Positions 9,188-18,573 of a stretch of 64,000 nucleotides of DNA are shown here, in pieces. How positions within the stretch are numbered: position 1 is the stretch's first letter; each line of letters opens with the position of its first letter. A program made the translations under genes and the position numbers. This DNA comes from Stieleria magnilauensis (GTDB taxonomy: Bacteria; Planctomycetota; Planctomycetia; Pirellulales; Pirellulaceae), in contig CP036432.1 in assembly GCA_007753675.1 (NCBI GenBank), positions 2,578,394 through 2,642,393 on the forward strand, written 5' to 3'. A model generated the notes under the pieces. That model searched no databases, was not told the DNA's origin, and saw nothing but the letters and a program-made list of their open reading frames with translations.

Positions 9188-10383
9188 GTGTTTGATTCCA
9201 AATTCCAGGTAGAGGGCATTTTCCCGCCCCCTTTCTTCTGGTCGATATTTCTGCCCGCCATTGTCCTGTCTTCACAGCTACTTTCCAGCAACTCTTGATA
9301 AACCCCCATCATCCTTTCTGCCAAGCGTTCTCGGCTGAAGTGTTTGATCCTCTCGCGCCCCGCTCGAACCGTTTCGTGGCGAAACGCTTCCTCGGTCAAC
9401 AACCTCTCACACCCCCGCGCCATCGCGTCGTAGTCCCTACAGCTCGCGACCACTCCGGCATCGCCGACCACTTCCCGAAGCGACCCCGCATCGCTGCAAA
9501 CCACCGGGCATCCGGCCGCCATCGCTTCCAACGGCGGCCACCCGAAGCCTTCGTAAAGACTCGGAAAGAGGAACGCGGCCGCGGCTCGGTAGTACTTCGC
9601 TAGCGCGTCCTGATCTGGATCGATCACAAACTCGATGCGTTCGGCAACACCACTCGCACTGCAAACCTGGCGCAGCGATTCATCCGGCGCCGGCCCGGCC
9701 AGAACCAACCGAACCGGCACGCTGGTGTGGATGCGTTTGAAGACCTCGATCGCACCGGCACGGTTCTTATAAAAACCATTGTTGCCGAGATGGAACAAAA
9801 AGGGCGTCGACTGCCCCACATCGCGGGGCACTTCACCGGAGCCTTCAAACAATTCACTCTCGACGGCAAGTGGCACAACTCGAATGCCTCCCCTGGGCGA
9901 GCAGTCGTACCGCCGCAAGTCCTCCGCCGTGCTTTGGCTGTCCGAGCAAACCACGCTGGATGCCCCGACGCCTCGTAACGATTGATTGATGAGCCAACGT
10001 GCCCCGCGTCCGACCGGTGGCGCGCCGGCAAAGACTCCATCCATTTGTAACCTTGGGATGACATCGTGGACCGTCACGACAACGCAGTCTGACTGCACCG
10101 CGCCCGCGGCATAGCCGAAACTGCCATCGAGCAAATGAACCACGTCGTATTGGGAAACATCCAAATTCCGTGCGGCACGCCAAATGTGATAGTGACGACG
10201 CCACATTCGCAACCGATTGGGTGTGCGATCGAGCGTTTCCCGACCACAGCCCAGGAACTTCACCGACACTTCCACTTCATCGGAAAAGTACGTGTCCAGC
10301 GCACCGGCGAGCTGGTCACGATACCGTCCCATGCTTCCGGGTTCACCGGGTACCGTCGTGTCGAGTAAGGCGACGCGAATCAT
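9184..10383 (-). CDS. Family 4 glycosyltransferase
   Basis: This GT-B fold enzyme begins MIRVALLDTTVPGEPGSMGR. The C-terminal nucleotide-sugar site is clear: FHLGNNGFYKNRAGAIEVF, then LFPSLYEGFGWPPLEAMAAG with the E-x7-E type motif. The ATG at 10381-10383 lies 1 base after the stop of the upstream gene; a longer frame with an extra 19 residues is rejected because it would overlap that gene. The last 25 or so residues (QKKGGGKMPSTWNLESNT) look unstructured and may be a recent extension. The donor sugar is not predictable. Confidence 0.83.
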   Translation of the reverse strand: MIRVALLDTTVPGEPGSMGRYRDQLAGALDTYFSDEVEVSVKFLGCGRETLDRTPNRLRMWRRHYHIWRAARNLDVSQYDVVHLLDGSFGYAAGAVQSDCVVVTVHDVIPRLQMDGVFAGAPPVGRGARWLINQSLRGVGASSVVCSDSQSTAEDLRRYDCSPRGGIRVVPLAVESELFEGSGEVPRDVGQSTPFLFHLGNNGFYKNRAGAIEVFKRIHTSVPVRLVLAGPAPDESLRQVCSASGVAERIEFVIDPDQDALAKYYRAAAAFLFPSLYEGFGWPPLEAMAAGCPVVCSDAGSLREVVGDAGVVASCRDYDAMARGCERLLTEEAFRHETVRAGRERIKHFSRERLAERMMGVYQELLESSCEDRTMAGRNIDQKKGGGKMPSTWNLESNT

Positions 10384-10384
10384 T

Positions 10385-11554
10385 TTAGTTCCCCAGCCCG
10401 GTGACATGGCGGGCGGCACGCATGATTCCGTCGGCTGCATCGCGGGGGCTGTAGTGACGGATCAGCGCTTTCGCATTGCGGCCCATTTGCTGAAGTTCTT
10501 CACGGTCACCGGCAGCTCGCGTCATTTGGTCGGCGAGCGTCTGCCAATCTGCAAACGGGTGCACCCACCCGGTCGCTCCGTCATGGATCAAATCCGGATG
10601 ACACCCCACCTGATCACTGACCAACGCGGGCAGACCAGCCGCAAAGCCTTCATTGACGACCAATCCCCATGTCTCTCCATTGTCCGATGGCAACACCAGC
10701 GCATCCGCGGCGCTGTAGGCTTGCCCGATTTCCGATTGATTCAAGAAACCGGCGAACTGAACCGGCAGGTTTCCCTCTCGCGCCAATCGCTCGCATTGCT
10801 CTCGTTGTGCGCCCTCACCAACCAATAGCAGCTGAAACTCGGCACCTTGTTGTTGGGCCAGTGCGACGGCTTTCATCAAACCGATGGGCTGTTTTTTTTC
10901 GATCAGTTTTCCGCAAAACAGGAAGCAGCATGTGTCGGCATCGATCTTGAACCGTCGACGGGCGGCGGCAATGGAGTCCTCATCACGCGGGCTGGTTGCG
11001 GCGAGACGATCGTTCTCGATGCAATACGGTGCCAAAAACATCCGCTCGTCGGGAATGCCGAGTTCACGATAGAACGCCGCGCTGGCTTTACCGATCGGGC
11101 AAAACGCATCATAAAAGCGCATCAACCGCTTGTGGATCAATCGCTTCCACCAGGCTCGCGGCCGCAAGTTGTTGGCTTCGCCGCGAACGATGCAGGGGAT
11201 GCGCAACCGTTTGCACGCCCGCGCCGCCTGCAGACAGCTCTTGACGACCCAGCCGTTGACCACGACCGCGTCGAACCCCTGCTCGCGAAAATAGTCCGCG
11301 ACGCCGGGAGTGTCACAGCCGGTAAAGTGCATCAAACCCGGCGTCTTAGAAACATTGTCCAAAACGTGGTAGTCATAGCCTTCCAACAGCGGAATGTCCC
11401 ATTCAAATTTGACGCCGAATTCGGCGCCCTGCTGCTCAGCGGTCGGCAGGGTGCAAAACACGGCCTTGAATTCGACGCCATCCTCGGCCGCCAAATGCCG
11501 GAACACCGGCACCTGGTATTGAATCGGGTGCGTGGTCAGAAAGGCGAGTTTCAT
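10385..11554 (-). CDS. Family 4 glycosyltransferase
   Basis: The start MKLAFLTTHPIQYQVPVFRH is typical of one GT4 subfamily, and the core motifs are FLFCGKLIEKKQPIGLMKAV and LPSDNGETWGLVVNEGFAAG. The ATG overlaps the sulfotransferase stop (ATGA), which decides against a start 12 codons further upstream. At 389 residues it is of normal GT4 length. It is presumed to act in the cytoplasm on the growing undecaprenyl-linked oligosaccharide. No clue to donor specificity was seen. Confidence 0.85.
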   Translation of the reverse strand: MKLAFLTTHPIQYQVPVFRHLAAEDGVEFKAVFCTLPTAEQQGAEFGVKFEWDIPLLEGYDYHVLDNVSKTPGLMHFTGCDTPGVADYFREQGFDAVVVNGWVVKSCLQAARACKRLRIPCIVRGEANNLRPRAWWKRLIHKRLMRFYDAFCPIGKASAAFYRELGIPDERMFLAPYCIENDRLAATSPRDEDSIAAARRRFKIDADTCCFLFCGKLIEKKQPIGLMKAVALAQQQGAEFQLLLVGEGAQREQCERLAREGNLPVQFAGFLNQSEIGQAYSAADALVLPSDNGETWGLVVNEGFAAGLPALVSDQVGCHPDLIHDGATGWVHPFADWQTLADQMTRAAGDREELQQMGRNAKALIRHYSPRDAADGIMRAARHVTGLGN

Positions 11555-12471
11555 CTTAAGCCAACTTTGCGCAACGACTTTCCGACCCATTCTTTGAAGG
11601 CCCAGAAGCCGGATCGATGACGAAGCCAGGGGACCACGCCTCGCGGCAGTTGGTACTTTCGAATCAGATCTGCAACAAACTCTGGGGACATGTCATATCC
11701 GAGTCGCTCTGCGAACTCGATCATCTCGGGATGACGCTGATAATGGCCCCACTCCTGCCGGATCGGTCGCCGTTCGAGCAGAAAGATCTCACGACGGTTT
11801 CGCTCGCGGCTCCGTACAATGGGCTTCGCATAGCAATCAAATCCCGTGAACTGAACGATCTTATCCAGGACGGTGTCGGAGCGAAACAGGTCACTACTTT
11901 TTAACTCCATCAGCTTCAGGCTCGGGTAGGTCCGTCTCAGTTCTTCCGCAGACGCATTGACCTCCAGCCAATAGTAAAGGCATTTCTCGAAAGGCGTCAT
12001 CGAATCCCACCGTGACGCAAACTGGGGATACATTGCGTTCGGATGATATGGGGTGATCGCCCAGTCTTCGGAATGGTAAATGCTATAGTTACCAATTAAT
12101 TTGAACGAAGCCGCAACTTCGATCGGATGTCGATGCACGTAGAGCACGCGGAGCTGATCGCCCAATTGGCGATAGAAGTAAGGAATCAGTGACCGCATGG
12201 TCCAACCAAAGTCGACGATCGGTCCGGTTTCAGAAAGCGAACGCCACTTATTCAACAACTCCTGAATTTGGTCGTTGACCATTTCTGACTGAACCGACTC
12301 GTCGTAGCAGCGATGGTACTTGCCGACGCGCGTGACCTGTTGCTTCAGATGCTCGTGAGTGATCCAATTGGATTCGTTTCCGAAACTGGCGCGAAACGAT
12401 TTCTCCAAGAATGTCGTTCCACAACGCCCCGTCGAAACGGTCAGGACGATGGGGTGCATGCTTGATTTCAT
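11551..12471 (-). CDS. Sulfotransferase-family protein
   Basis: This 306-residue protein has the N-terminal PAPS-binding P-loop TVSTGRCGTTFLEKSF and a later VLYVHRHPIEVAASFKL segment, the usual 3'-phosphate-binding RxxP/S region. These identify the P-loop sulfotransferase fold. It would transfer sulfate from PAPS, here plausibly to the exopolysaccharide, giving a sulfated polymer; substrate is inferred from location. It is joined on both sides by ATGA overlaps to glycosyltransferase genes. A sulfatase is encoded elsewhere in the window but is a secreted catabolic type. Confidence 0.8.
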   Translation of the reverse strand: MKSSMHPIVLTVSTGRCGTTFLEKSFRASFGNESNWITHEHLKQQVTRVGKYHRCYDESVQSEMVNDQIQELLNKWRSLSETGPIVDFGWTMRSLIPYFYRQLGDQLRVLYVHRHPIEVAASFKLIGNYSIYHSEDWAITPYHPNAMYPQFASRWDSMTPFEKCLYYWLEVNASAEELRRTYPSLKLMELKSSDLFRSDTVLDKIVQFTGFDCYAKPIVRSRERNRREIFLLERRPIRQEWGHYQRHPEMIEFAERLGYDMSPEFVADLIRKYQLPRGVVPWLRHRSGFWAFKEWVGKSLRKVGLR

Positions 12472-13400
12472 TTTTGGCGATTGGTCTGCGACACGCGGCC
12501 TACGGGGCCTTGGCTGGCCAGACGACGCGCGGCGAGGTAGGCCCGCACTTCACCGAGAAGTTTGACGGGAATCCACCATGGATGGGTCAAATGGAACCGC
12601 GTCCGGACTTCACGAAAGATTCGACGGGCGCAGTAGGTGGCGGCCTCGGCGGCGGACTCTGCGTGTAACATCGCGTAGTAATGGTCACCAATACCGTGCC
12701 GTGGAGACGCGCTGGTTAGGTGATCACCGGCAATCCGAGTACCGCCCTTTTCCACACGCAAATGATCGATGCCTGCGGTGCCAAGAAAACGAAGGGCACC
12801 GCCTGCTTTTTCGAGACGACGGGCAAACTCGGTTTCAAAGCGATAGGCGGCGCCTTGGAAGTTTTCATCGAAGCCGCCGATCGACAACGCGCGTTCGCGA
12901 TGAACGCAGAGGTTGCCAGCCATCACGTTATGGACCTCCATGTCCGACGTCGAATGGAAGGGAAAATCCTCGTCGAGCCGAAGCCCCCTGAGCACCCTCG
13001 GTGCCGCAATCGCTTGGGGTTCTTGCCATGGTTGGATGACCTGTCCGACGGTCGCCCACAAATGCGGCCGCTGCGTGTGGGCGTGCGAATGGACGGAAAC
13101 CAGTTCGCCACGTGGCCGGAGATCATCGTCCAAAAACAGCACGAGCGGAGAAATCGCTTCCCGCAATCCATAATTCATCGAGCGGGTGATCGAGGGTTCG
13201 GCAAGTCGTATCCAACGGATGTCTCCTCGAAAGTCCCAGTAAGTCAGTTTTTCGCTAGTTGGTTGATCGTGTTCGGGTGTCTGATCGACGATCAGAATCT
13301 CTGCCGCCGGCGACGTAAGCCCCAGAAGCGAATCAATCGTTTCAACGAGGACCGCATCGCGACCCAGTGTCGGTATGACGATCGAAACATCGAGAGGCAT
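12468..13400 (-). CDS. Family 2 glycosyltransferase
   Basis: The GT2 domain starts MPLDVSIVIPTLGRDAVLVE, with IVDQTPEHD as the nucleotide-binding segment and LFLDDDLRP as the DxD metal site. GGFDENFQGAAYRFETEFAR marks the acceptor side. The ATG at 13398-13400 is 20 bases after the upstream stop; the longer open frame lacks family sequence. At 310 residues it is a compact single-domain enzyme. It is coupled to the following sulfotransferase by an ATGA overlap. Confidence 0.85.
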   Translation of the reverse strand: MPLDVSIVIPTLGRDAVLVETIDSLLGLTSPAAEILIVDQTPEHDQPTSEKLTYWDFRGDIRWIRLAEPSITRSMNYGLREAISPLVLFLDDDLRPRGELVSVHSHAHTQRPHLWATVGQVIQPWQEPQAIAAPRVLRGLRLDEDFPFHSTSDMEVHNVMAGNLCVHRERALSIGGFDENFQGAAYRFETEFARRLEKAGGALRFLGTAGIDHLRVEKGGTRIAGDHLTSASPRHGIGDHYYAMLHAESAAEAATYCARRIFREVRTRFHLTHPWWIPVKLLGEVRAYLAARRLASQGPVGRVSQTNRQK

Positions 13401-13420
13401 AGGAATAGGAAACCTGTGTC

Positions 13421-14392
13421 CTACTGTTGGCGGCTGTGCAGATAGAGATAAGAAAACACAATTTTCACCCAAGGGCGGATCCAAAACGGATGTCGACGGA
13501 TCGCACGCATCAAATAGGCGCGACACCGAGGATCCCCGAGGACATAAAGTTGGCTGCCGATAAAAAACTCGGCTCGAGCGAGTTTCCTTTCAGGGGATTC
13601 CATCTGCGTCGAGGAAACCTTGCCCAGGCTGATCGCTTCGGCGCGACGCAAAATTTCCCGATCATCACCACCGCTCTGCACGCATCGATACGATTCCCGC
13701 GCCAACATCGCCAGTTGGCTTTGCCGATCATGGTTGGTCGAACTGATTCCATCCACGTCGATTCCCCATTCGAACAAGATCTCAGGGACCTCTCCAAGTT
13801 TGCCAACAGTGATCAATCGATGCCAGAGATCTGTGTCTTGAGCGAAACGGAATTCCTGGCGATAGCCGCCGACTGCTCGATAGGCGTCAGACCGATAGGT
13901 TGCCACCATATGTGATATTCCTTGGCCGGCATCGAGTAATGCATTGGTGATCTGTTCCGGACTCGCATTGCGGATGGTTTCCCCCAAGAATTCTCCTGCG
14001 GGCCCTATCCTGCGGCATCCGGCACCGACCGCGACCACGTCGGGATGTCGATCCAAGTAGTCGACCTGTTTCTCCAAACGTCTCGAAAGCGATCGGTCAC
14101 CGACATCCTGTCGAGCAATGAACTCGCCCCGCGCATGATCACACCCTTTGATCAACGCACAAGTAAGCCCCGCGTTCGGTTGATGCAACAGCACGATCCG
14201 ACGATCCTGCATCGCAAATTCCCTCAGCATTTCCGATGCTCCGTCCGTCGACCCGTCATCGACGAGGATCAATTCGAAGTCCTCGAATGTTTGATCAAGG
14301 ATGCTTTCAACCGTCGCCGTCAATTGAGACGCACCGTTGTAAACCCCCATCACGACCGAGACACGCGGGCAGTCTTGTTTCGCCCCGTTCAT
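13421..14392 (-). CDS. Family 2 glycosyltransferase
   Basis: It starts MNGAKQDCPRVSVVMGVYNG at an ATG overlapping the acyltransferase stop (ATGA). It carries the GT2 motifs ESILDQTFEDFELILVDDGS and FIARQDVGDRS, where the usual DxD is replaced by QDVGD. The C-terminal HPFWIRPWVKIVFSYLYLH is also common in this branch. The first 69 residues of the longer frame are a reading of the neighbouring gene. The unusual metal-site sequence is seen in some GT2 families with RQDADD or RMDADD; here the second acidic pair is altered, so activity is likely but not certain. Confidence 0.82.
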   Translation of the reverse strand: MNGAKQDCPRVSVVMGVYNGASQLTATVESILDQTFEDFELILVDDGSTDGASEMLREFAMQDRRIVLLHQPNAGLTCALIKGCDHARGEFIARQDVGDRSLSRRLEKQVDYLDRHPDVVAVGAGCRRIGPAGEFLGETIRNASPEQITNALLDAGQGISHMVATYRSDAYRAVGGYRQEFRFAQDTDLWHRLITVGKLGEVPEILFEWGIDVDGISSTNHDRQSQLAMLARESYRCVQSGGDDREILRRAEAISLGKVSSTQMESPERKLARAEFFIGSQLYVLGDPRCRAYLMRAIRRHPFWIRPWVKIVFSYLYLHSRQQ

Positions 14393-15312
14393 GTGACGCT
14401 CCAGCGACTCCACTTGGACTGGCCGAGAAGCATACATACCGCATAGGAGATGAGTCCCGCGATCACCATGATTCCCAACGTGACGCTGAACGACTGAAGG
14501 TTCAGTCCGAGTCGCGATGCCACAAATTGCATCCCTTCGATGAACAAAACGTGTGAGAGATATACCCCAAAACTGTAGATCGAAAGGCGTTTGAGCCAAC
14601 GGGGTGCGGGACGCCTGACCACAATCGCTAACGCAAAAACAACCGTTGAAATCGCGTGGACATTCAGAAAGTCACTGAGCAACATCACGACCAACAACGC
14701 TAAGATCGGCCAGAAAAACCACTCGCGTTTCTCTCGCAATTGTTCGATTACGATGGCAAACAACATTCCGATCGGAAACCAAGCCATGTACGTTCCAATA
14801 AACCAACGATTGGCCGGCAAACCTGCTTGAATTGCTGAGGCCTGCCACACAAGAATCACGATCGAAACGGCCAATAATCCTGTCGTCGTCACCGGGCGCC
14901 GCCGAGCCAGCCTCATCAATCCGGTCCATAAAACGAAGTTGTAGAAAAGGAAGGGGACAAAATAAAGTTGATGCGACGCGTCGCCCCAGAAGATGCTGCC
15001 GAAGATCCCCGACTCAAGTTCCTCACCGGTCGCCAACGATTTCGCGAATCGAACGGCTAAGTAAATCGTGCTCCAGGCGAAATAGGAAGGTGCCAAGCGT
15101 TGAAACTTGCGGTTGATCCAATCGAAAAAGGCGATGTTTTTTCGAAGGATGGTTTGCTGGGCCAGAAACGCACTCATCATGAAAAAACACGGCACCGCAA
15201 AGCCCAGATACCGCATTCCCCACTCGACATGGTCGTTGGTGTCGCAGGCATGGATGTAGATGACTGCCAACATGCCGGCAACGCGCAGCGCGTCAAAACC
15301 GTGAAACCGCAT
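14389..15312 (-). CDS. Membrane acyltransferase (acyltransferase family 3, OafA-like)
   Basis: This protein of about 307 residues begins MRFHGFDALRVAGMLAVIYI. The usual family-3 signature R-x10-H is present (Arg in DALR, His in YIHACD). About ten membrane helices follow. These proteins transfer acyl groups to surface polysaccharide sugars. I chose the ATG at 15310-15312; a TTG at 15358-15360, overlapping the previous stop as TTGA, would add 16 residues and cannot be excluded. It is coupled to the next GT2 gene. Confidence 0.8.
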   Translation of the reverse strand: MRFHGFDALRVAGMLAVIYIHACDTNDHVEWGMRYLGFAVPCFFMMSAFLAQQTILRKNIAFFDWINRKFQRLAPSYFAWSTIYLAVRFAKSLATGEELESGIFGSIFWGDASHQLYFVPFLFYNFVLWTGLMRLARRRPVTTTGLLAVSIVILVWQASAIQAGLPANRWFIGTYMAWFPIGMLFAIVIEQLREKREWFFWPILALLVVMLLSDFLNVHAISTVVFALAIVVRRPAPRWLKRLSIYSFGVYLSHVLFIEGMQFVASRLGLNLQSFSVTLGIMVIAGLISYAVCMLLGQSKWSRWSVT

Positions 15313-15356
15313 CGGGTCCGTCGTTCCAGACGCGTTCAATGTTGCATCCTTGGCGA

Positions 15357-16484
15357 TCAAGCTTCAGCGTGCTGATTGACGATATCGAACATTTGCAACA
15401 ACGGGCGACTGCACTCGGTCCAGCAAAATCGGCGTGCGTTCTCACTTGCACGATCGCTCAACCGACTCCATAGATCCTCGTTCGTCAGAACATTCACCAA
15501 ATTCGCCGCAGCCGCTTCGACATCATCGACGGGGCTGTACACCCCACCGTCGCCACCGATCTCCGGGATCGCGCAGGTGTCGGTCCCGATCGCCGGCGTC
15601 CCGAAGCTTTGCGCTTCAATCGCGGGAATTCCGAACGATTCGCAACGACTGAGCAGGCTGAACACGTGCGCTCGAGAGTACAGTTGCTGAAGTTCTTCAT
15701 CGCTGATCCAACCACAAAAGGTCACCGCGTCACTTAGGCCCAGTTCCTTCACCAAGTTTTCAATCTGCCGGCGATGCGATGGATCGGGCCAACCACCGGC
15801 AAACGTCAACCTTGCATCGGCGATTGTGTCGCGCACCAGCCGAAAGGCCCGCACCAGAACATCGGCACCCTTGTGGGGCGCCATCGCCGAGACGCTGACG
15901 ATGTGATTTTTTTCCAGCAGACTTTTTCCCCATCGACGGGCCGCTTCCCAGGTTGTTTCGGAAATGGCCTGATAAACCACCATCGCACGCTTTGCATCGC
16001 CGCCCGCATTTAAGCGGTAGGCATCGTGCATGTATTGTGAATTAAAGACCATCAACGACGATTCACGCATCGTGCGACGATAGCCACGCCTTTGCAACCA
16101 CGCTTTGAATTTGTCGTTCAAACCGTGATGCAATTCGGGCACCATACACCAGGGATTCTGACAGAACACGACTTGCGGCGTCTTGATGCCTGGCACCGAG
16201 ACACCGGCCGGCGTAAAGATAAAATCGCTGTGGGTCTGCCGAGCGATTTTGTTCAAATTTCGGTATTCCCAGAGCGCCCGTCGGCTCCATCGGGATGTCG
16301 ATGCCGGGCACTCGACCCACTGGTAGCCGGGTAAATCGACAACGATGTCCCGATTGGCATCATGAAAGAGGAACACATAGTCGTGCGTTCCCTCGGTCCA
16401 GTCCCGCAGTCGGTTCATGTGCCCCATCAAAACGTGTCGCCCGCTCTGATTGTTGACCGACAATGCGTTGACGAGAACTCTCAT
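15357..16484 (-). CDS. Family 4 glycosyltransferase
   Basis: The GT-B enzyme begins MRVLVNALSVNNQSGRHVL. The donor-site half has IVSVSAMAPHKGADVLVRAF and FSLLSRCESFGIPAIEAQSF. The start ATG at 16482-16484 shares one base with the preceding stop (TGATG); a TTG one codon earlier is less likely. At 375 residues it has normal length. It is expected in the cytoplasm, extending the repeat unit. Donor is unknown. Confidence 0.86.
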   Translation of the reverse strand: MRVLVNALSVNNQSGRHVLMGHMNRLRDWTEGTHDYVFLFHDANRDIVVDLPGYQWVECPASTSRWSRRALWEYRNLNKIARQTHSDFIFTPAGVSVPGIKTPQVVFCQNPWCMVPELHHGLNDKFKAWLQRRGYRRTMRESSLMVFNSQYMHDAYRLNAGGDAKRAMVVYQAISETTWEAARRWGKSLLEKNHIVSVSAMAPHKGADVLVRAFRLVRDTIADARLTFAGGWPDPSHRRQIENLVKELGLSDAVTFCGWISDEELQQLYSRAHVFSLLSRCESFGIPAIEAQSFGTPAIGTDTCAIPEIGGDGGVYSPVDDVEAAAANLVNVLTNEDLWSRLSDRASENARRFCWTECSRPLLQMFDIVNQHAEA

Positions 16485-17515
16485 CAATCGTTCGAATCAG
16501 CGGACAGTAGACGGTTCAGTAAATCAACCGACCGGTCTTGATAGCGGCTCACTAAATCAGTGTCCCCCGTCTGTTCATGCATCCAGCGATAGACCGAATC
16601 ACAGTCGAAGGTCGATGTCGGGTCACATGCAAGCGCATGGCGTTTCATGTCCTCGGGCAATCGCCGGTGCAGTCGTGGATGCACCAGAACCGAAGCGCCA
16701 TTGGCCACAGCGTCCCCCAACGTCGTCTTGAACCCATATCCCAAACCGGAAAGCATCGCGATCGCGCGGGTCCGGCCAAGGAAACCTGCCAGATCGTCAA
16801 TCATTCCAGAGAACTGGACTGCGGAAGTCTCGGGTAACCCCCATGATTCGACCGCGCCAGTCACGACATAGTCCAGGTCATCAAACCCGCTTTCTCGCAT
16901 CCGCTGGGCGAACGAAATAAAGTTGCTGACCAGTTCCCAACTTTTTCGATTTTTTTGAGACGTCGGCATACAAGCCACAATCGTTCTGGATTGAGCGGCA
17001 GACATGTCGGTACTAACCAGGTGATCCGGACAGTGGTAAGGCAGCCAAACCACCTCCGCCCGACCCGGCATTCGATTCCAGTAGACTCGATTCTCCCAAT
17101 CACTGATCGACCAGATCGCTGATGCATACCGCTTGACCGTCAGGTCGTTGCGAAACAAGCAACCCATCCCGTAAATCATCCAAAGCGGGCCTCGCTGGGG
17201 AAACCAGCCCAAATTATCCAAGTGCTGTAGCGGCTCCAAGTTATGCGATCGGACCGCGATGAACGCTGCCGGGAAACGCTTCCGAAGTCCCTTCAGGACA
17301 TTTGGATACCGAGAATACTCCAGCAGTATGTTTGCCGTATTGAGGCTGGAAACCGCATCCAGGACCTGCGACACATCGTCATCGTCGATGACCACCTGAT
17401 GGTAGAAGCAGTCCGCAGATTCTAAAAACCGTATCCGTGAAATCGTGTCTTTGTAGCTGCCGTGGTAGGTGTTTGCGAACACAGCCCGAGGGCAGATGTG
17501 AATGACGTTGTTCAT
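16484..17515 (-). CDS. Probable glycosyltransferase, GT-B type, divergent
   Basis: This 343-residue protein starts MNNVIHICPRAVFANTYHGS. Its N-terminal half has ILLEYSRYPNVLKGLRKRFP and AVRSHNLEPLQH, which resemble the acceptor half of GT4-like enzymes. The C-terminal half has AIAMLSGLGYGFKTTLGDAV and GASVLVHPRL in place of the usual E-x7-E loop. The K-T-T-x-G-D-A pattern occurs in capsular glycosyltransferases, but the family is not certain. It overlaps both neighbours (ATGA and TGATG), so it belongs to the same coupled set. Confidence 0.65.
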   Translation of the reverse strand: MNNVIHICPRAVFANTYHGSYKDTISRIRFLESADCFYHQVVIDDDDVSQVLDAVSSLNTANILLEYSRYPNVLKGLRKRFPAAFIAVRSHNLEPLQHLDNLGWFPQRGPLWMIYGMGCLFRNDLTVKRYASAIWSISDWENRVYWNRMPGRAEVVWLPYHCPDHLVSTDMSAAQSRTIVACMPTSQKNRKSWELVSNFISFAQRMRESGFDDLDYVVTGAVESWGLPETSAVQFSGMIDDLAGFLGRTRAIAMLSGLGYGFKTTLGDAVANGASVLVHPRLHRRLPEDMKRHALACDPTSTFDCDSVYRWMHEQTGDTDLVSRYQDRSVDLLNRLLSADSND

Positions 17516-18573
17516 AGAAATCGACCTTTGCCCGGCGATCGAAGTCCCAGGACCGCGTGTCGAATTCCGCGTGCGAGTCGGCCTACTTGACCGTGAGTCC
17601 TGGAGTGTCCTTCGGGTGTGGCGACCTCCAGCCGTGCGGCGATCCGTCGGTACATTCCGGCGGTGTCCGCCAAATCCAGTGCGATTGCCCGCTCCAAGTT
17701 CGCCACAACGTAAGGCAACATGAGTTTGTAACGATCGGGTCCTAACGTGGGCAAGATGCTTTCCAGTCCGTCGAGATTTTCAAAGACAATCATTCCCCTC
17801 GGGTCAAAGACCGATGCGATCGCCGGATCTCCCCAATAGACGGGGACGGTACCACGATGAAAACAGTCGATCAGTTTTTCGGTGAAGTAACCGGAAGAGC
17901 GTGTGTTTTCCATCGCCACACTGAACCGGTAGGGGTCGAGTCCGTCGGTTTTACTCGCCAACGTTTTGAGTCCGCGACCAAAACACTCGATTCCCAAGGC
18001 TTGCAGCCGCTCAGCCACTTGTTTTCGGAACACGTAGCCGTGCACAGGCTCGTGTTGAATGCTGCCCAAAAAACTAAGGTCTTTCGTTTTGCCGTGCCCA
18101 TGGACAAGCAATTCGGGGTCGCCGATCGGAACCCAATTTGTGCCGTAATGGAGTCGGGTAAAGGGATGACCGAGACCGACAAAGTCGTCGCGGTGTGTCA
18201 TCACGCAGCAGAAACTGCTCGCCAGTTCGGGGAAGTAGTCAAAAAAGTATTCATTGGGGGTTTCGACGAGTACCGCTGCGCGACGTGCTTTCGGAACACG
18301 CCATAGGTGGCTCCCCGGCACCGCGGCTCGGTCGAAAAACATGCCGGCGCGAAAGGAGACGCCGAGGCGTCGCGATGAATCATAGTGAAACACCCAACGC
18401 GTACCTCGGTGTGCGACCTCCACTCGACGGTAGAACGATCGGCCATAGCAATCCACATGGAAAACGGGGGCGGATTCGTCCAGATCGCAATCGAGCAGCA
18501 CATGGTTCTCCACGTCAAAACGTGGGGTCCGTGTGAGGCGACTGGCGAGTTCCGTGGGCAACCAGTTGGTCAC
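17512..18573 (-). CDS. Family 10-like (fucosyltransferase-type) glycosyltransferase
   Basis: The 353-residue protein carries the GT10 C-terminal signature: KDLSFLGSIQHEPVHGYVFR, then YRFSVAMENTRSSGYFTEKL and IDCFHRGTVPVYWGDPAIAS. These match the fucosyltransferase donor-site motif (F-x-E-N-S-x3-Y-x-T-E-K). Family 10 enzymes transfer fucose from GDP-fucose. This fits with gmd in the same locus, which makes the GDP-fucose precursor, although no GDP-fucose synthase gene was seen. Start is GTG at 18571-18573, overlapping the previous stop (GTGA). Substrate is inferred. Confidence 0.78.
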   Translation of the reverse strand: MTNWLPTELASRLTRTPRFDVENHVLLDCDLDESAPVFHVDCYGRSFYRRVEVAHRGTRWVFHYDSSRRLGVSFRAGMFFDRAAVPGSHLWRVPKARRAAVLVETPNEYFFDYFPELASSFCCVMTHRDDFVGLGHPFTRLHYGTNWVPIGDPELLVHGHGKTKDLSFLGSIQHEPVHGYVFRKQVAERLQALGIECFGRGLKTLASKTDGLDPYRFSVAMENTRSSGYFTEKLIDCFHRGTVPVYWGDPAIASVFDPRGMIVFENLDGLESILPTLGPDRYKLMLPYVVANLERAIALDLADTAGMYRRIAARLEVATPEGHSRTHGQVGRLARGIRHAVLGLRSPGKGRFL

